From an uncultured Sphingomonadaceae bacterium (GTDB lineage: Bacteria > Pseudomonadota > Alphaproteobacteria > Sphingomonadales > Sphingomonadaceae): a DNA stretch of 64,000 nucleotides. The notes beneath the pieces are model-generated. The model was given only the letters and a program-made list of their open reading frames with translations, was not told the origin of the DNA and made no database searches. Shown here one piece after another: positions 47,528-55,224 of the stretch. A program made the translations under genes and the position numbers. The stretch is from contig CAMYJW010000021.1 in the NCBI GenBank assembly GCA_947258815.1, forward strand, positions 46,962-110,961, given 5' to 3'. Numbering within the stretch: the first letter of the stretch is position 1; each line of letters begins with the position of its first letter.

Positions 47528-47830
47528 TCAACACGCGCGACCAACTTTGGGTCTCAGCGCCTTTGCGATCCTTGCCCGACCGGATTGCACAGAGCTGCCT
47601 TTGCATCAAAACGAGATGCACGGACGCGTCCAAAAGCGGCATTTTTGCAACGCTCATATACCAATTGGTATTTTGACGAGAAGTCTGTTGATTTATTATA
47701 GCGTGCATGGCCATTATATCATGCATGAACCAAATGCGGCCCCGAACGGTCGCCCTGGCTGCCCGGTTTGGGATGCTGGTGCAGCCCTGATTCAAACAGC
47801 GATAAGATTTTTTAGTTGAGGAGGATTGTC
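47528..47830. promoter_or_regulatory. Promoter region of the TonB receptor
   Basis: 303 nt, no gene. It contains the operator at 47659 and a good promoter: TTGACG (47673-47678), 17 nt, TTATAG (47696-47701). The leader is then about 125 nt. Confidence 0.65.
47659..47670 (+). promoter_or_regulatory. Operator-like palindrome site 3
   Basis: TACCAATTGGTA, identical to site 1 including the ATA before it, 2 bp upstream of the -35 TTGACG of the TonB-receptor promoter. Confidence 0.65.
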
Positions 47831-50227
47831 ATGAGGAAATTCAACGCGAACACGAGTATGCGCTCGCTTCTTGCCAGCGCATCAGGCAGTGCGGCAATTG
47901 CGGTTCTTGCCGCCGTGCCCGCGCCCGTGCTGGCTCAGTCATCATCGGGCGAAAACGCAAGCGCCGGTGGCAACGATATCATCGTTACCGCCCGCCGGTC
48001 TGACGAACGGCTTCAGGACGTTCCCGTCGCCGTGGCGGCATTCGGAGCCGATGCTCTGGAAGAACGCGGCATCAATACAGAGCTTGATCTGCAAACGGCG
48101 ACCCCCGGCCTGACCGTGCGCAACACGATTTCGTCAAACCAGATCAACTATGCGATCCGCGGCCAGTCCGTCGATGCGTTCTCCTTTTCCGCCCCGGCCA
48201 TCGCCACCTATTTCAACGAGGTTGCGGTGGGCGGCACCTCCGGCACGGCACTGTTCGATCTTGAGACGATCGAAGTGCTGAAAGGCCCGCAAGGCACGCT
48301 GTTCGGACGCAATGCAACGGGCGGCGCGGTGCTCTATTCCAGCCACCGGCCCGAAATGGAATTTGGCGGATACCTCAAGGGCGGCGTTGGCAATTTCGAC
48401 AATATCGAGCTCGAAGGCGCGCTCAACATTCCCGTTTTCGATGGCGTCGCGCTGCGCTTGTCCGGCCGGTCGCACGATCGCGACGGCTATCAGCGCAATC
48501 TTCTCGATGGCACTCGCCCGAACTCGATCGACGCAAGAATTGGCCGTGTCAGCCTTCTGGTTGAGCCGGACGATGCCCCGATCAGCAGTCTCACCGTTTT
48601 CCAGATCGGCGAATATCGCGGGCTGAACGGCGGCCTCAGCATTCAGAACAGCTATGGCGCGAACGGCGCGCCAAGCACCTATGTCGATCCGATCGACGGG
48701 CTGACCAAGCCGCTGGTCACCTTGATGACCGACGTGCACGGCCCCGATGCGCTTGGCCCAGGCAACGGCAGTTCGACCGACCCGCGCGTCAATGCCCTGT
48801 TTAACGGCATGGAGGATTTCCTCATCAAGCGTGCAGCGGGCCAGGCTGGCGGCTTCTACGATGTCTATTCGAACCGCAGCCTCGAACACCGCGCCGATCA
48901 GACCTATTTCTCAAACAAGACCGCCGTTGAAGTAAGCGACACCGTCACCATCGAAAACATCTTCGGATACAACAAGCTGGTGTCCGAGGATTTCCTCGAC
49001 GTCGATGGCGGCCCTTACGAATTTTTCGGCGCGCTTGGCGGTCCGCCGCAGCGTGTCTGGGGTGAAAGCTATACCGGCGACGGATATATCTTCGGCACCA
49101 AGCAATGGTCCAACGAGCTTCAGGTCAGCGGAGAGCTTGACCGCCTGAAATACATCGTGGGCGGCTTCATTTCCGAGGAAAACACCTGGTTCTATGTTCC
49201 GGTGACAGTGTTCCCCGATCTTGGTCTGCCCTATCTCGGCTCTTACGACAGCGAAATGAGCGACAAGTCCAAAGCGCTCTACGCACAGCTCACGTATGCC
49301 GTCACCGACAGGCTGAACCTTTCAGGCGGCTTCCGCTACACCTGGGAAAAAGTCGGCATTCGCACCCAGCCGACCGAACCGGGCGACGTGAAGCTGCTGG
49401 ACGGGCTGATCCCGACATCGGTCAAAATATCCAAGCCCAGCTGGCTGGTAGGCATTGACTTCAAGGTGACCGACAACCTTCTGATCTATTTCAACCATCG
49501 CGGAAGCTGGCGGACCGGCGGGTTCAACGGCGCATCGGGCGCGCTGTATCCCAACCCGGATTTCTTCAAACCGGAAACGACATACGATTTCGAATTCGGC
49601 GCGAAGTTCGCGGGCTATCTGGGCTCGATGCCAGCCAGCCTGAACCTGGCGGTTTACGACCAGTACATCAAAGACGTGCAGCGCACGGTCTATCTCGACA
49701 ATGCCGCGCTGGCAGGAAACGCCGAGAAAGCCCGCGTGACCGGTCTTGAAGTGGACGGCAATGTCAGCTTTGCGGACTGGCTCGAAGTGGGCGGCGCCTT
49801 CGCATATACCGACGCGCGGTTCACCGGTCCTGCGGCGGTTGTCGGCACGCTGGAATTCACGTTCGGGCCTTATGCCGACGCGCCGAAATACACAGGCTCA
49901 GCCTATATCAAGACATCAACCGATGTTGGCGATGCCGGAACGGTCAGCCTGCGCGGCGAAGTCTATGCGCAAAGCAGCTTTTTCTACAGCAACCTCAACA
50001 ACACGCTGCTGCCGCTCACCAAGATAGATGGATATGAAACCGTCAACCTGCGTGGCGAATGGTCCGAAATATTCGGTTCGAACGTCAGCGCATCTGTCTA
50101 TGTCAACAACCTGACCAAGAAGGAATACTTCGTTGGCGGTATTGCGCTGGGTCAGCTTTCGGGAACGAACGCGACGCTGCCCGGCGCGCCGCGCATGTAT
50201 GGCCTTGAAGTCAAGGTCGATTTCTGA
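47831..50227 (+). CDS. TonB-dependent receptor of the catabolic cluster
   Basis: 798 residues from ATG 47831 (GAGGAGG 6 nt upstream). Signal peptide ends in PAPVLAQ. TonB box and plug: DIIVTARRSDERLQDVPVAV, YAIRGQSVDAFSFSAPAI and GPQGTLFGRNATGGAV, then a barrel ending GLEVKVDF. It is of the FecA-like type abundant in sphingomonads for uptake of hydrophobic or plant compounds. It shares an operator with the acyl-CoA ligase and ADH, so it likely imports the pathway substrate. Confidence 0.93.
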   Translation: MRKFNANTSMRSLLASASGSAAIAVLAAVPAPVLAQSSSGENASAGGNDIIVTARRSDERLQDVPVAVAAFGADALEERGINTELDLQTATPGLTVRNTISSNQINYAIRGQSVDAFSFSAPAIATYFNEVAVGGTSGTALFDLETIEVLKGPQGTLFGRNATGGAVLYSSHRPEMEFGGYLKGGVGNFDNIELEGALNIPVFDGVALRLSGRSHDRDGYQRNLLDGTRPNSIDARIGRVSLLVEPDDAPISSLTVFQIGEYRGLNGGLSIQNSYGANGAPSTYVDPIDGLTKPLVTLMTDVHGPDALGPGNGSSTDPRVNALFNGMEDFLIKRAAGQAGGFYDVYSNRSLEHRADQTYFSNKTAVEVSDTVTIENIFGYNKLVSEDFLDVDGGPYEFFGALGGPPQRVWGESYTGDGYIFGTKQWSNELQVSGELDRLKYIVGGFISEENTWFYVPVTVFPDLGLPYLGSYDSEMSDKSKALYAQLTYAVTDRLNLSGGFRYTWEKVGIRTQPTEPGDVKLLDGLIPTSVKISKPSWLVGIDFKVTDNLLIYFNHRGSWRTGGFNGASGALYPNPDFFKPETTYDFEFGAKFAGYLGSMPASLNLAVYDQYIKDVQRTVYLDNAALAGNAEKARVTGLEVDGNVSFADWLEVGGAFAYTDARFTGPAAVVGTLEFTFGPYADAPKYTGSAYIKTSTDVGDAGTVSLRGEVYAQSSFFYSNLNNTLLPLTKIDGYETVNLRGEWSEIFGSNVSASVYVNNLTKKEYFVGGIALGQLSGTNATLPGAPRMYGLEVKVDF

Positions 50228-50258
50228 GCCCGCCCGATAGGTCTCAGAAGCGACTCTG

Positions 50259-50297
50259 AATGCCGGCGTCTGTATCAACAGGCGCCGGCATTTTCAT
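50259..50297 (+). terminator. Intrinsic terminator after the TonB receptor
   Basis: AATGCCGGCG pairs perfectly with CGCCGGCATT over a 14-nt loop, followed by TTTCATTT. It lies 32 nt after the receptor stop and separates it from the TetR gene. Confidence 0.8.
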
Positions 50298-50465
50298 TTG
50301 CGATACCCATTCGCATTCCCGCACCGGCCCGCCGACGATTAGACAACGAGAGCCAGTTTCCTTAAGGCAACACGTTCCAATGTTGGCACAGCCCGATTTT
50401 CGCCTGCATGCCGCAGATCATCTGTCCCGATCTGGAAACCGTCGGTTGTCATGAGATAAGCTGAA

Positions 50466-51053
50466 ATGAAGCAGAAGATCAGAGATTTCAAAAAGAACCA
50501 GATTCTTGAAGAAGCGGTCGAACTGATTTCTGAATTCGGATTTCACCAGACGACGATGGACCGGCTGTGCGAAAAGCTGGAAGTCTCCAAGCCGTTTCTC
50601 TATTCCTATTTCGATAACAAGAGCGATCTGCTGATCGAAATTTATGACCGGATGGTGAACATCTCATCCGAAGGCATCAACGCGATCCTTGACCGGGATA
50701 TTTCCGCAGACCGGAAGATCAGCGAAATCGTCGGCTATATCGTGCGGCTGAATATCGACGTGCAGGCGATCAGCGCGATCTATATGCAGGAAGAAAAGAA
50801 CCTTCCGCCTAAAAAGCGCAAGGAAATCCGCGCGATAGAACGTTCGCTCGATGACAAATTCACCGCGCTTATAGAAAGCGGCGTGGAACAGGGCATCTTC
50901 GATATCCGGCACGCGCGCATCGCGACTTTGTCGATCTTCAGCATGGCGCGTTCTGTTCACCGCTGGTATCGGCCCGATCATGTTCCAGCCGATGAAGTGG
51001 CCGGAGAAATCGCGGCCTATGCGCTTAACCTGCTGAAGTTCAATCGCGATTGA
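50466..51053 (+). CDS. TetR-family regulator
   Basis: 195 residues. N-terminal DNA-binding domain: QILEEAVELISEFGFHQTTMDRLCEKLEVSKPFLYSYFDNKSDLL is standard TetR, residues 10-55. The C-terminal ligand domain is undefined. The protein is more AT-rich and Lys-rich at its start than its neighbours. It lies between the receptor and the SDR/LLM genes, and is the likely reader of the TACCNNNNGGTA sites or of the palindrome at 53170. Confidence 0.9.
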   Translation: MKQKIRDFKKNQILEEAVELISEFGFHQTTMDRLCEKLEVSKPFLYSYFDNKSDLLIEIYDRMVNISSEGINAILDRDISADRKISEIVGYIVRLNIDVQAISAIYMQEEKNLPPKKRKEIRAIERSLDDKFTALIESGVEQGIFDIRHARIATLSIFSMARSVHRWYRPDHVPADEVAGEIAAYALNLLKFNRD

Positions 51054-51111
51054 ACTGAAACCTGCGCCGCCTGGACTAGGCGGCGTGGACAAATTCCCTG
51101 TGGTCGCGCAG

Positions 51112-51170
51112 TTTAGAGCGTTTTCCGTTCAAGCTGACGCGAACGAAAAAGCAACGCTCATGTGCCGCCG
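51112..51170 (-). repeat. Dispersed palindromic repeat, copy C
   Basis: Reverse-strand copy of the element at 20522 and 30641. Arms TTTTCCGTTC and GAACGAAAAA; the core is nearly identical to copy A, and the conserved GCGGCACAT flank is diverged. It lies between the convergent TetR and SDR genes. Confidence 0.75.
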
Positions 51171-51183
51171 CTTCGCGCTGGCA

Positions 51184-51975
51184 TCAGGCAGACAGGCCGC
51201 CATCCGCCATCAGGATATGTCCGGTCACAAAGCTGGCGCGTTCCGAGGCGAGAAACGCAACCGCTTCGGCAATCTCGGCCGCCCTGCCCAGCCTGCCCAG
51301 CGGCACTTCCTGATAGGTCGCTTCCATGAACTTGTCGTCAATGCTGCCGTTTTCCTTCAGCGATTCAAACAGCCCGGCATCGCCAACAAGCCCCACCCCC
51401 ACGGAATTGGCCCTGACACCAAAGCGCCCTTCCTCAACCGCAATCCCCTTTACGATCGAATGGATCGCCGCCTTGGGAGCAACCGAAAGCAGGTCTTTCT
51501 TGGTATATCTGGTGATCGCGGGCGTTGAAAGCGCGACCAGCGCGCCACGCTCTTCACGCAAAACTGGCAGCACCGTGAACGCCAGATTGTAAAACCCGTT
51601 CACATCCTGCTCCATCGTGTGACGAAACAGATCGGGCTCAAGCTTGCTGATATAGCGAAAATGCAGTTGCGGCCCTGCGGCATAGATCACCGTGCCGGGA
51701 TTGCCCCATGTGTCACGCACGGTTTCCACCAGCCGGTTGACCTGCGCGATATCGGTCAGATCGGTCCGCACCGCCATGGCGCGCACGCCGCGTTCTTCAA
51801 GCTGCTTCACCGTGGCCGCTGCGGCGGCCTCGTTACGAAAATAGGTACATGCTATGTCCACACCGGATTGCGCCAACCGGTCGCAAATCGCCGCGCCCAG
51901 GCCGCCGCTGCCGCCCGCCACGATCGCGATACCGTTGCGAAATTCCGCCCGTTGCGGCGCGCTGTCATCCATCAA
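51184..51975 (-). CDS. SDR-family oxidoreductase lacking the catalytic Tyr
   Basis: 263 residues. Cofactor loop VAGGSGGLGAAICDRLAQ and the NAG-like YAAGPQLHF are present. The active-site Ser is in ALSTPA, but the usual YxxxK is SVAPK, so Tyr appears replaced by Ser while Lys is kept. It ends with GHILMADGG, as in FabG-like proteins. It may be inactive, use another residue (a Tyr lies ten residues upstream), or act as a reductase subunit, like FabI-type enzymes that use YxxxxxxK-spaced residues. Confidence 0.82.
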   Translation of the reverse strand: MMDDSAPQRAEFRNGIAIVAGGSGGLGAAICDRLAQSGVDIACTYFRNEAAAAATVKQLEERGVRAMAVRTDLTDIAQVNRLVETVRDTWGNPGTVIYAAGPQLHFRYISKLEPDLFRHTMEQDVNGFYNLAFTVLPVLREERGALVALSTPAITRYTKKDLLSVAPKAAIHSIVKGIAVEEGRFGVRANSVGVGLVGDAGLFESLKENGSIDDKFMEATYQEVPLGRLGRAAEIAEAVAFLASERASFVTGHILMADGGLSA

Positions 51976-52046
51976 TTCAGCCCCCTCGCGGCGTCCGTGC
52001 GTTAAGCGCTGTGCAGCGTTTCGTCCGCGCGCGCGTAAACTCCAGA

Positions 52047-53147
52047 TCAGACAGCAGCCTGCACCGGAATAGCGGCATCGGCAACAAATCGCGGCATGAC
52101 GTCCTGCGCGAAACGGTTCAGCATGCCATGACGCAACTCGCGCGAAACTCCATAAATCGCGTTGGTGACGATGATATCGTTGAAGCCGATGTCGGCCAGT
52201 TCGCGAATCCGCCGCTCAACCGTATCGGGTGTGCCGACAAGATTGAGATCGAGATAATCATCGAGGTTATCCGGGTTGCACAGGCGTTTCAGGTTGCCGA
52301 ACAGCTTGCTCCACTGCTCGTATCCCGTGACCCAGCGCAGCGGATCGGCGTCGCTCTGGTAATGTTCAACCTGAATTTCGAAGAAGCGCGGCAAATACTG
52401 TTTGGCCAGCGCGCGCGCGTCCTCGTCCGTATCGGCAATCCAGCACTGCGTGAAGATCGGCAGCCGGCGCTTGTCGGAAAAGCCGCTTGCCAGTGTTTTT
52501 TCGCGCCATGTCGCCAGAATGGCCCGCAGGATCTTGTCGGGAAACTGCGCGATAGCCATCGGCGGCATACCCAGGCCGCCAATGATCGCGGCGCTGTCCT
52601 GGCTTCCGATCGCACCATAGAAGTTGGGCGCATCGCCGTTCAGCCGGGGCCGCAACTCGATCGGATCGGGGATGTTCGTGAACGTGCCATCGTAGGTGAT
52701 GCGGCCACCGGAAAGAAATTTGTCAACAACATCCCAGTGCTCGGCAAACCGCTCACGCGATGAAGCCATATCGATTTCAAAGGCCTTGTATTCGGCAATC
52801 GCTGTGCCGCGCCCCAATCCGATATGCAGCTCACCTTCGGAAAGCGTCTGCAACATCGCCAGATCCTCGGCAAAGCGCACGGGGTTGTACCACGGCAGCA
52901 CCATCACCGACGTACCGAGTCCCAGCCCAGGACACTTTGCCGCAACATTGGCGAGAAACATCAGCGGATTAGGCGTCGGGTAATATTCGGAAAAATGATG
53001 CTCGATCATCCAGCCAACATCGAACCCAAGCTGCTGGCCAAGCTGCGCATCAGCCATCGCCTCGGCATAAAGCTGCGCATCGCTCATCCCCGTATCACCA
53101 ACAGGACCGAACTGAAATGAGAAGCCAATCTGCGGGTTCCGAGCCAT
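52047..53147 (-). CDS. LLM-class flavin-dependent monooxygenase
   Basis: 366 residues starting MARNPQIGFSFQFG; AAGGA precedes ATG 53147. Luciferase-like TIM barrel with GLGTSVMVLPWYNPVRFAEDLAMLQTLSEGELHIGLGRG, the FMN-contacting region, and SSRERFAEHWDVVDKFLSGG. Members of this class include Baeyer-Villiger monooxygenases of camphor degradation and alkanal monooxygenases. With a lactonase and ADH in the cluster, ketone to lactone oxidation is plausible. It needs a flavin reductase, none of which is visible here. Confidence 0.88.
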   Translation of the reverse strand: MARNPQIGFSFQFGPVGDTGMSDAQLYAEAMADAQLGQQLGFDVGWMIEHHFSEYYPTPNPLMFLANVAAKCPGLGLGTSVMVLPWYNPVRFAEDLAMLQTLSEGELHIGLGRGTAIAEYKAFEIDMASSRERFAEHWDVVDKFLSGGRITYDGTFTNIPDPIELRPRLNGDAPNFYGAIGSQDSAAIIGGLGMPPMAIAQFPDKILRAILATWREKTLASGFSDKRRLPIFTQCWIADTDEDARALAKQYLPRFFEIQVEHYQSDADPLRWVTGYEQWSKLFGNLKRLCNPDNLDDYLDLNLVGTPDTVERRIRELADIGFNDIIVTNAIYGVSRELRHGMLNRFAQDVMPRFVADAAIPVQAAV

Positions 53148-53169
53148 CCAATATCCTTTTGGTATATTT

Positions 53170-53187
53170 ATATACTGATCAGTATAT
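53170..53187 (-). promoter_or_regulatory. 18-bp perfect palindrome in the LLM promoter
   Basis: ATATACTGATCAGTATAT, perfectly self-complementary. On the minus strand TTGACA (53202-53207) lies upstream, and the palindrome covers the -10 position, so a bound repressor would block the promoter. It differs from the TACCNNNNGGTA sites and may belong to another TetR-like protein. Confidence 0.65.
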
Positions 53188-53207
53188 TTGGCCGAAGCGA
53201 ATGTCAA

Positions 53208-53474
53208 TCGACCTGTTGCACTTCATACATCCTACCGTTTTGATGACGCAGTCGCCTGCTGCCGGTCGTCCGCAAAGACATACACGGCTGCAATAACAGC
53301 GACCGCGCGGGGCTTACGTTGCGCACCCGATCGAACTTATCCGCCTGTCAATCGTCTTCAACGATCCGCTTCAAGATCCGCATGGCCAAAACACGTCGGC
53401 CGAACGTCCGCAAACCAAAAAAGGCCGCCCAATCATGGCGGCCGATTCACGCGATGCGTTACCGAGAGCTCAGT
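53208..53474. other. Non-coding flank before the tRNA fragment
   Basis: No gene seen. GC-rich like the chromosome, ending at the tRNA 3' fragment that marks the island boundary. Confidence 0.4.
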
Positions 53475-53520
53475 TGGTTGCGGGGGTTGGATTTGAACCA
53501 ACGACCTTCAGGTTATGAGA
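53475..53520 (-). other. 3' half of initiator tRNA-fMet; island attachment site
   Basis: On the minus strand the sequence reads CTCATAACCTGAAGGTCG, then GTTCAAATCC in the T-loop, ending CCCCCGCAACCA. This is the anticodon loop (CAT) through the CCA end of initiator tRNA. The 5' half is missing: after the anticodon loop the sequence changes abruptly to AT-rich DNA. That is what is left when a tyrosine integrase inserts an element into a tRNA 3' end, with the intact tRNA at the other end. The element therefore extends to the right. Confidence 0.82.
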
Positions 53521-53810
53521 CTATTTACATAAATAGTAAGTAATTGATTTTATTAGATAAAATTCACTACTTTTCAAAAGTGTGTCAGATTCTGTGTAAG
53601 AAAATAGTGGTTTGAGGCAGGAAAAATAATTTCCGCCCATCAGGTCTCAAACTGAAATTTTCGCCCTCAAGCCCTTAGAATAGAACGATTTTCTGGCCGC
53701 GCGAAAGCTGTGTGTAACTCATAGCTGTCGCAAGAGGGAATCGTTGTCAACTCTTCAAGCGAGATGGCTGGGGATTGGGCTTGCACACTATTCCTGGGCA
53801 GCATGTCCTT
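53521..53810. other. AT-rich island end with inverted repeats
   Basis: No gene seen. Contains CTATTTA/TAAATAG at about 53521-53536 and ACTTTTCAAAAGT at about 53570-53582. Sharply lower GC than the chromosome to the left. Possibly integrase arm or core sites. Confidence 0.45.
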
Positions 53811-54085
53811 CTAATATCTCGAACTTGAGATCGAAGCCGTTCCGAATGCCCCCATCCAGTCGTTGCGGGAGTATATGACGCGCTCATCCTCACCGCTCAA
53901 ACTTGATGGCGGACCGTCGAGCAGCAGCCTTTCGATCTTCTCATCCCACTCCTCGCCAAGCACTCCTTGCGCGAGCAGAAGTGCGAGACGATTGAGCCCT
54001 GGAAGGCATCCCCATTAACTTCCGGTGTGTTGACGCCCATCTTGACGCAGCCGAAACCATGTTCGATCTGAAGAAGTCCGCCCAT
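53811..54085 (-). pseudogene. Frameshifted small gene of unknown function
   Basis: The first 29 codons (MGGLLQIEHGFGCVKMGVNT...) run in one frame, then protein-like sequence continues in another: GLNRLALLLAQGVLGEEW, DEKIERLLLDGPPSSLSGED and YSRNDWMGAFGTAS up to a stop at 53811. Loss of one base around 53998-54004 would explain it. I do not recognise the family. A real short protein in the first frame only is less likely, because its tail is Cys/Arg/Ser-rich and unnatural. Confidence 0.45.
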
Positions 54086-54110
54086 CGGTTAGCCTTGTTA
54101 GCAATGGAAG

Positions 54111-55031
54111 CTAACTTCCTTTGCTAACGGCGACCCTCTCAACACCACCTGATTTATCAACAACTTGCTCAGGATGCCATTCCCAATGCCAAGGCTCAAA
54201 TGTGTAGTTGACAAAACCGAACTCGCCGGCGTTGTCCAGCAGCCAATGATAGATCTCTTGCCTCGACTGATATAATCTGTTGCTGTAGGTGCTATCTGTC
54301 GGACTGCCTGTCGAGTGGCCTACGTTGATGTCCACAGTCATTCCAGACCAATGCGATGAACAATCACGCGCTAAGGCCGTGCCATCACCTTGTCGTTGGC
54401 TTGCCGGACGCGGCCTCCAACCCGATGCAATCTGCAGCAGATTGCTTTCCATCAGTTCGGGAATTTCCAATTTTGCTCGTGCAACCATCTGCCTAAAAGC
54501 TTGGAGCGCACGCGGATCAAGATATCTCCGGACCCCATTGTAGGCTTCTTCGGGTTCAATAAGGACCAAGTTGGTGCGAGGCACAATCCTGCAAGCCAAC
54601 CCTTTAGATTTCCGCCTAACGTGAAATCGATTGAGATGCCAAGAGGCCTTCATAGAATTCGCGCTATTTACTCCCATGATTCCATCGACCACTAGCGGTC
54701 TGCCACCTATTCTCTGGTTCAAACTTTGCCAGTCTCTCAAGGCGCGAGCGAATCCAGCAGTCTCCGGAGAGCAGTGCGTATCAATAGTTCTCTTTATAAG
54801 TGGCAAATACATTTCCCAACCTGGACCTTCAGGCTTGCTTGCTCTCCCGTTATAGAAGGTCCACGATGATCGCTTAAAGCTTCGAGCGTTGAGACGTGCC
54901 GCCCTCTGGTCCCCTGGCGAAGCCGAAGCACACTTGGAATCATACGCGGTCACGCCATTCTGATCCTCAGCCGATGCAGAGGAAGCAATAAGCACCATTG
55001 TCAGCGTCAGTACATTCAGCAACTTCGCCAT
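54111..55031 (-). CDS. VanY-like D-alanyl-D-alanine carboxypeptidase (M15B)
   Basis: 306 residues with a signal peptide (LLNVLTLTMVLIASSASA). The C-terminal half has the M15 zinc site: SSHWSGMTVDINVG (S-x-H-x-x-G-x-x-x-D) and EPWHWEWHPE (second His and Glu), with IASGWRPRPASQ before. The N-terminal 130 residues include a region with VVDGIMGVNSAN resembling a peptidoglycan-binding unit. It would trim peptidoglycan in the periplasm. AT-richer than the chromosome; lies near the island boundary with no lysis genes beside it. Confidence 0.8.
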   Translation of the reverse strand: MAKLLNVLTLTMVLIASSASAEDQNGVTAYDSKCASASPGDQRAARLNARSFKRSSWTFYNGRASKPEGPGWEMYLPLIKRTIDTHCSPETAGFARALRDWQSLNQRIGGRPLVVDGIMGVNSANSMKASWHLNRFHVRRKSKGLACRIVPRTNLVLIEPEEAYNGVRRYLDPRALQAFRQMVARAKLEIPELMESNLLQIASGWRPRPASQRQGDGTALARDCSSHWSGMTVDINVGHSTGSPTDSTYSNRLYQSRQEIYHWLLDNAGEFGFVNYTFEPWHWEWHPEQVVDKSGGVERVAVSKGS

Positions 55032-55224
55032 ATCTCTACACTCCCTTTGCTCGATTGTTCTATCAAGCCCCGAAATCCCTATATTCCCTCCACCAATTCG
55101 TGATTGCCGTCACCTTCCGGCGAAACCTATTCTCACTTGCCAACAATGCTCTTATTGCTAGGCTCACAGAGTTCCAAGAGCAATTATGATTTAGAAGTTG
55201 GCAACCCGCGTTGGGGGAACGGAT

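Noticed and set aside
53319..53543. Frame ending LRGLDLNQRPSGYE
   Set aside because: This phrase is the well-known false translation of the antisense of a tRNA 3' end; it marks the tRNA fragment, not a protein.
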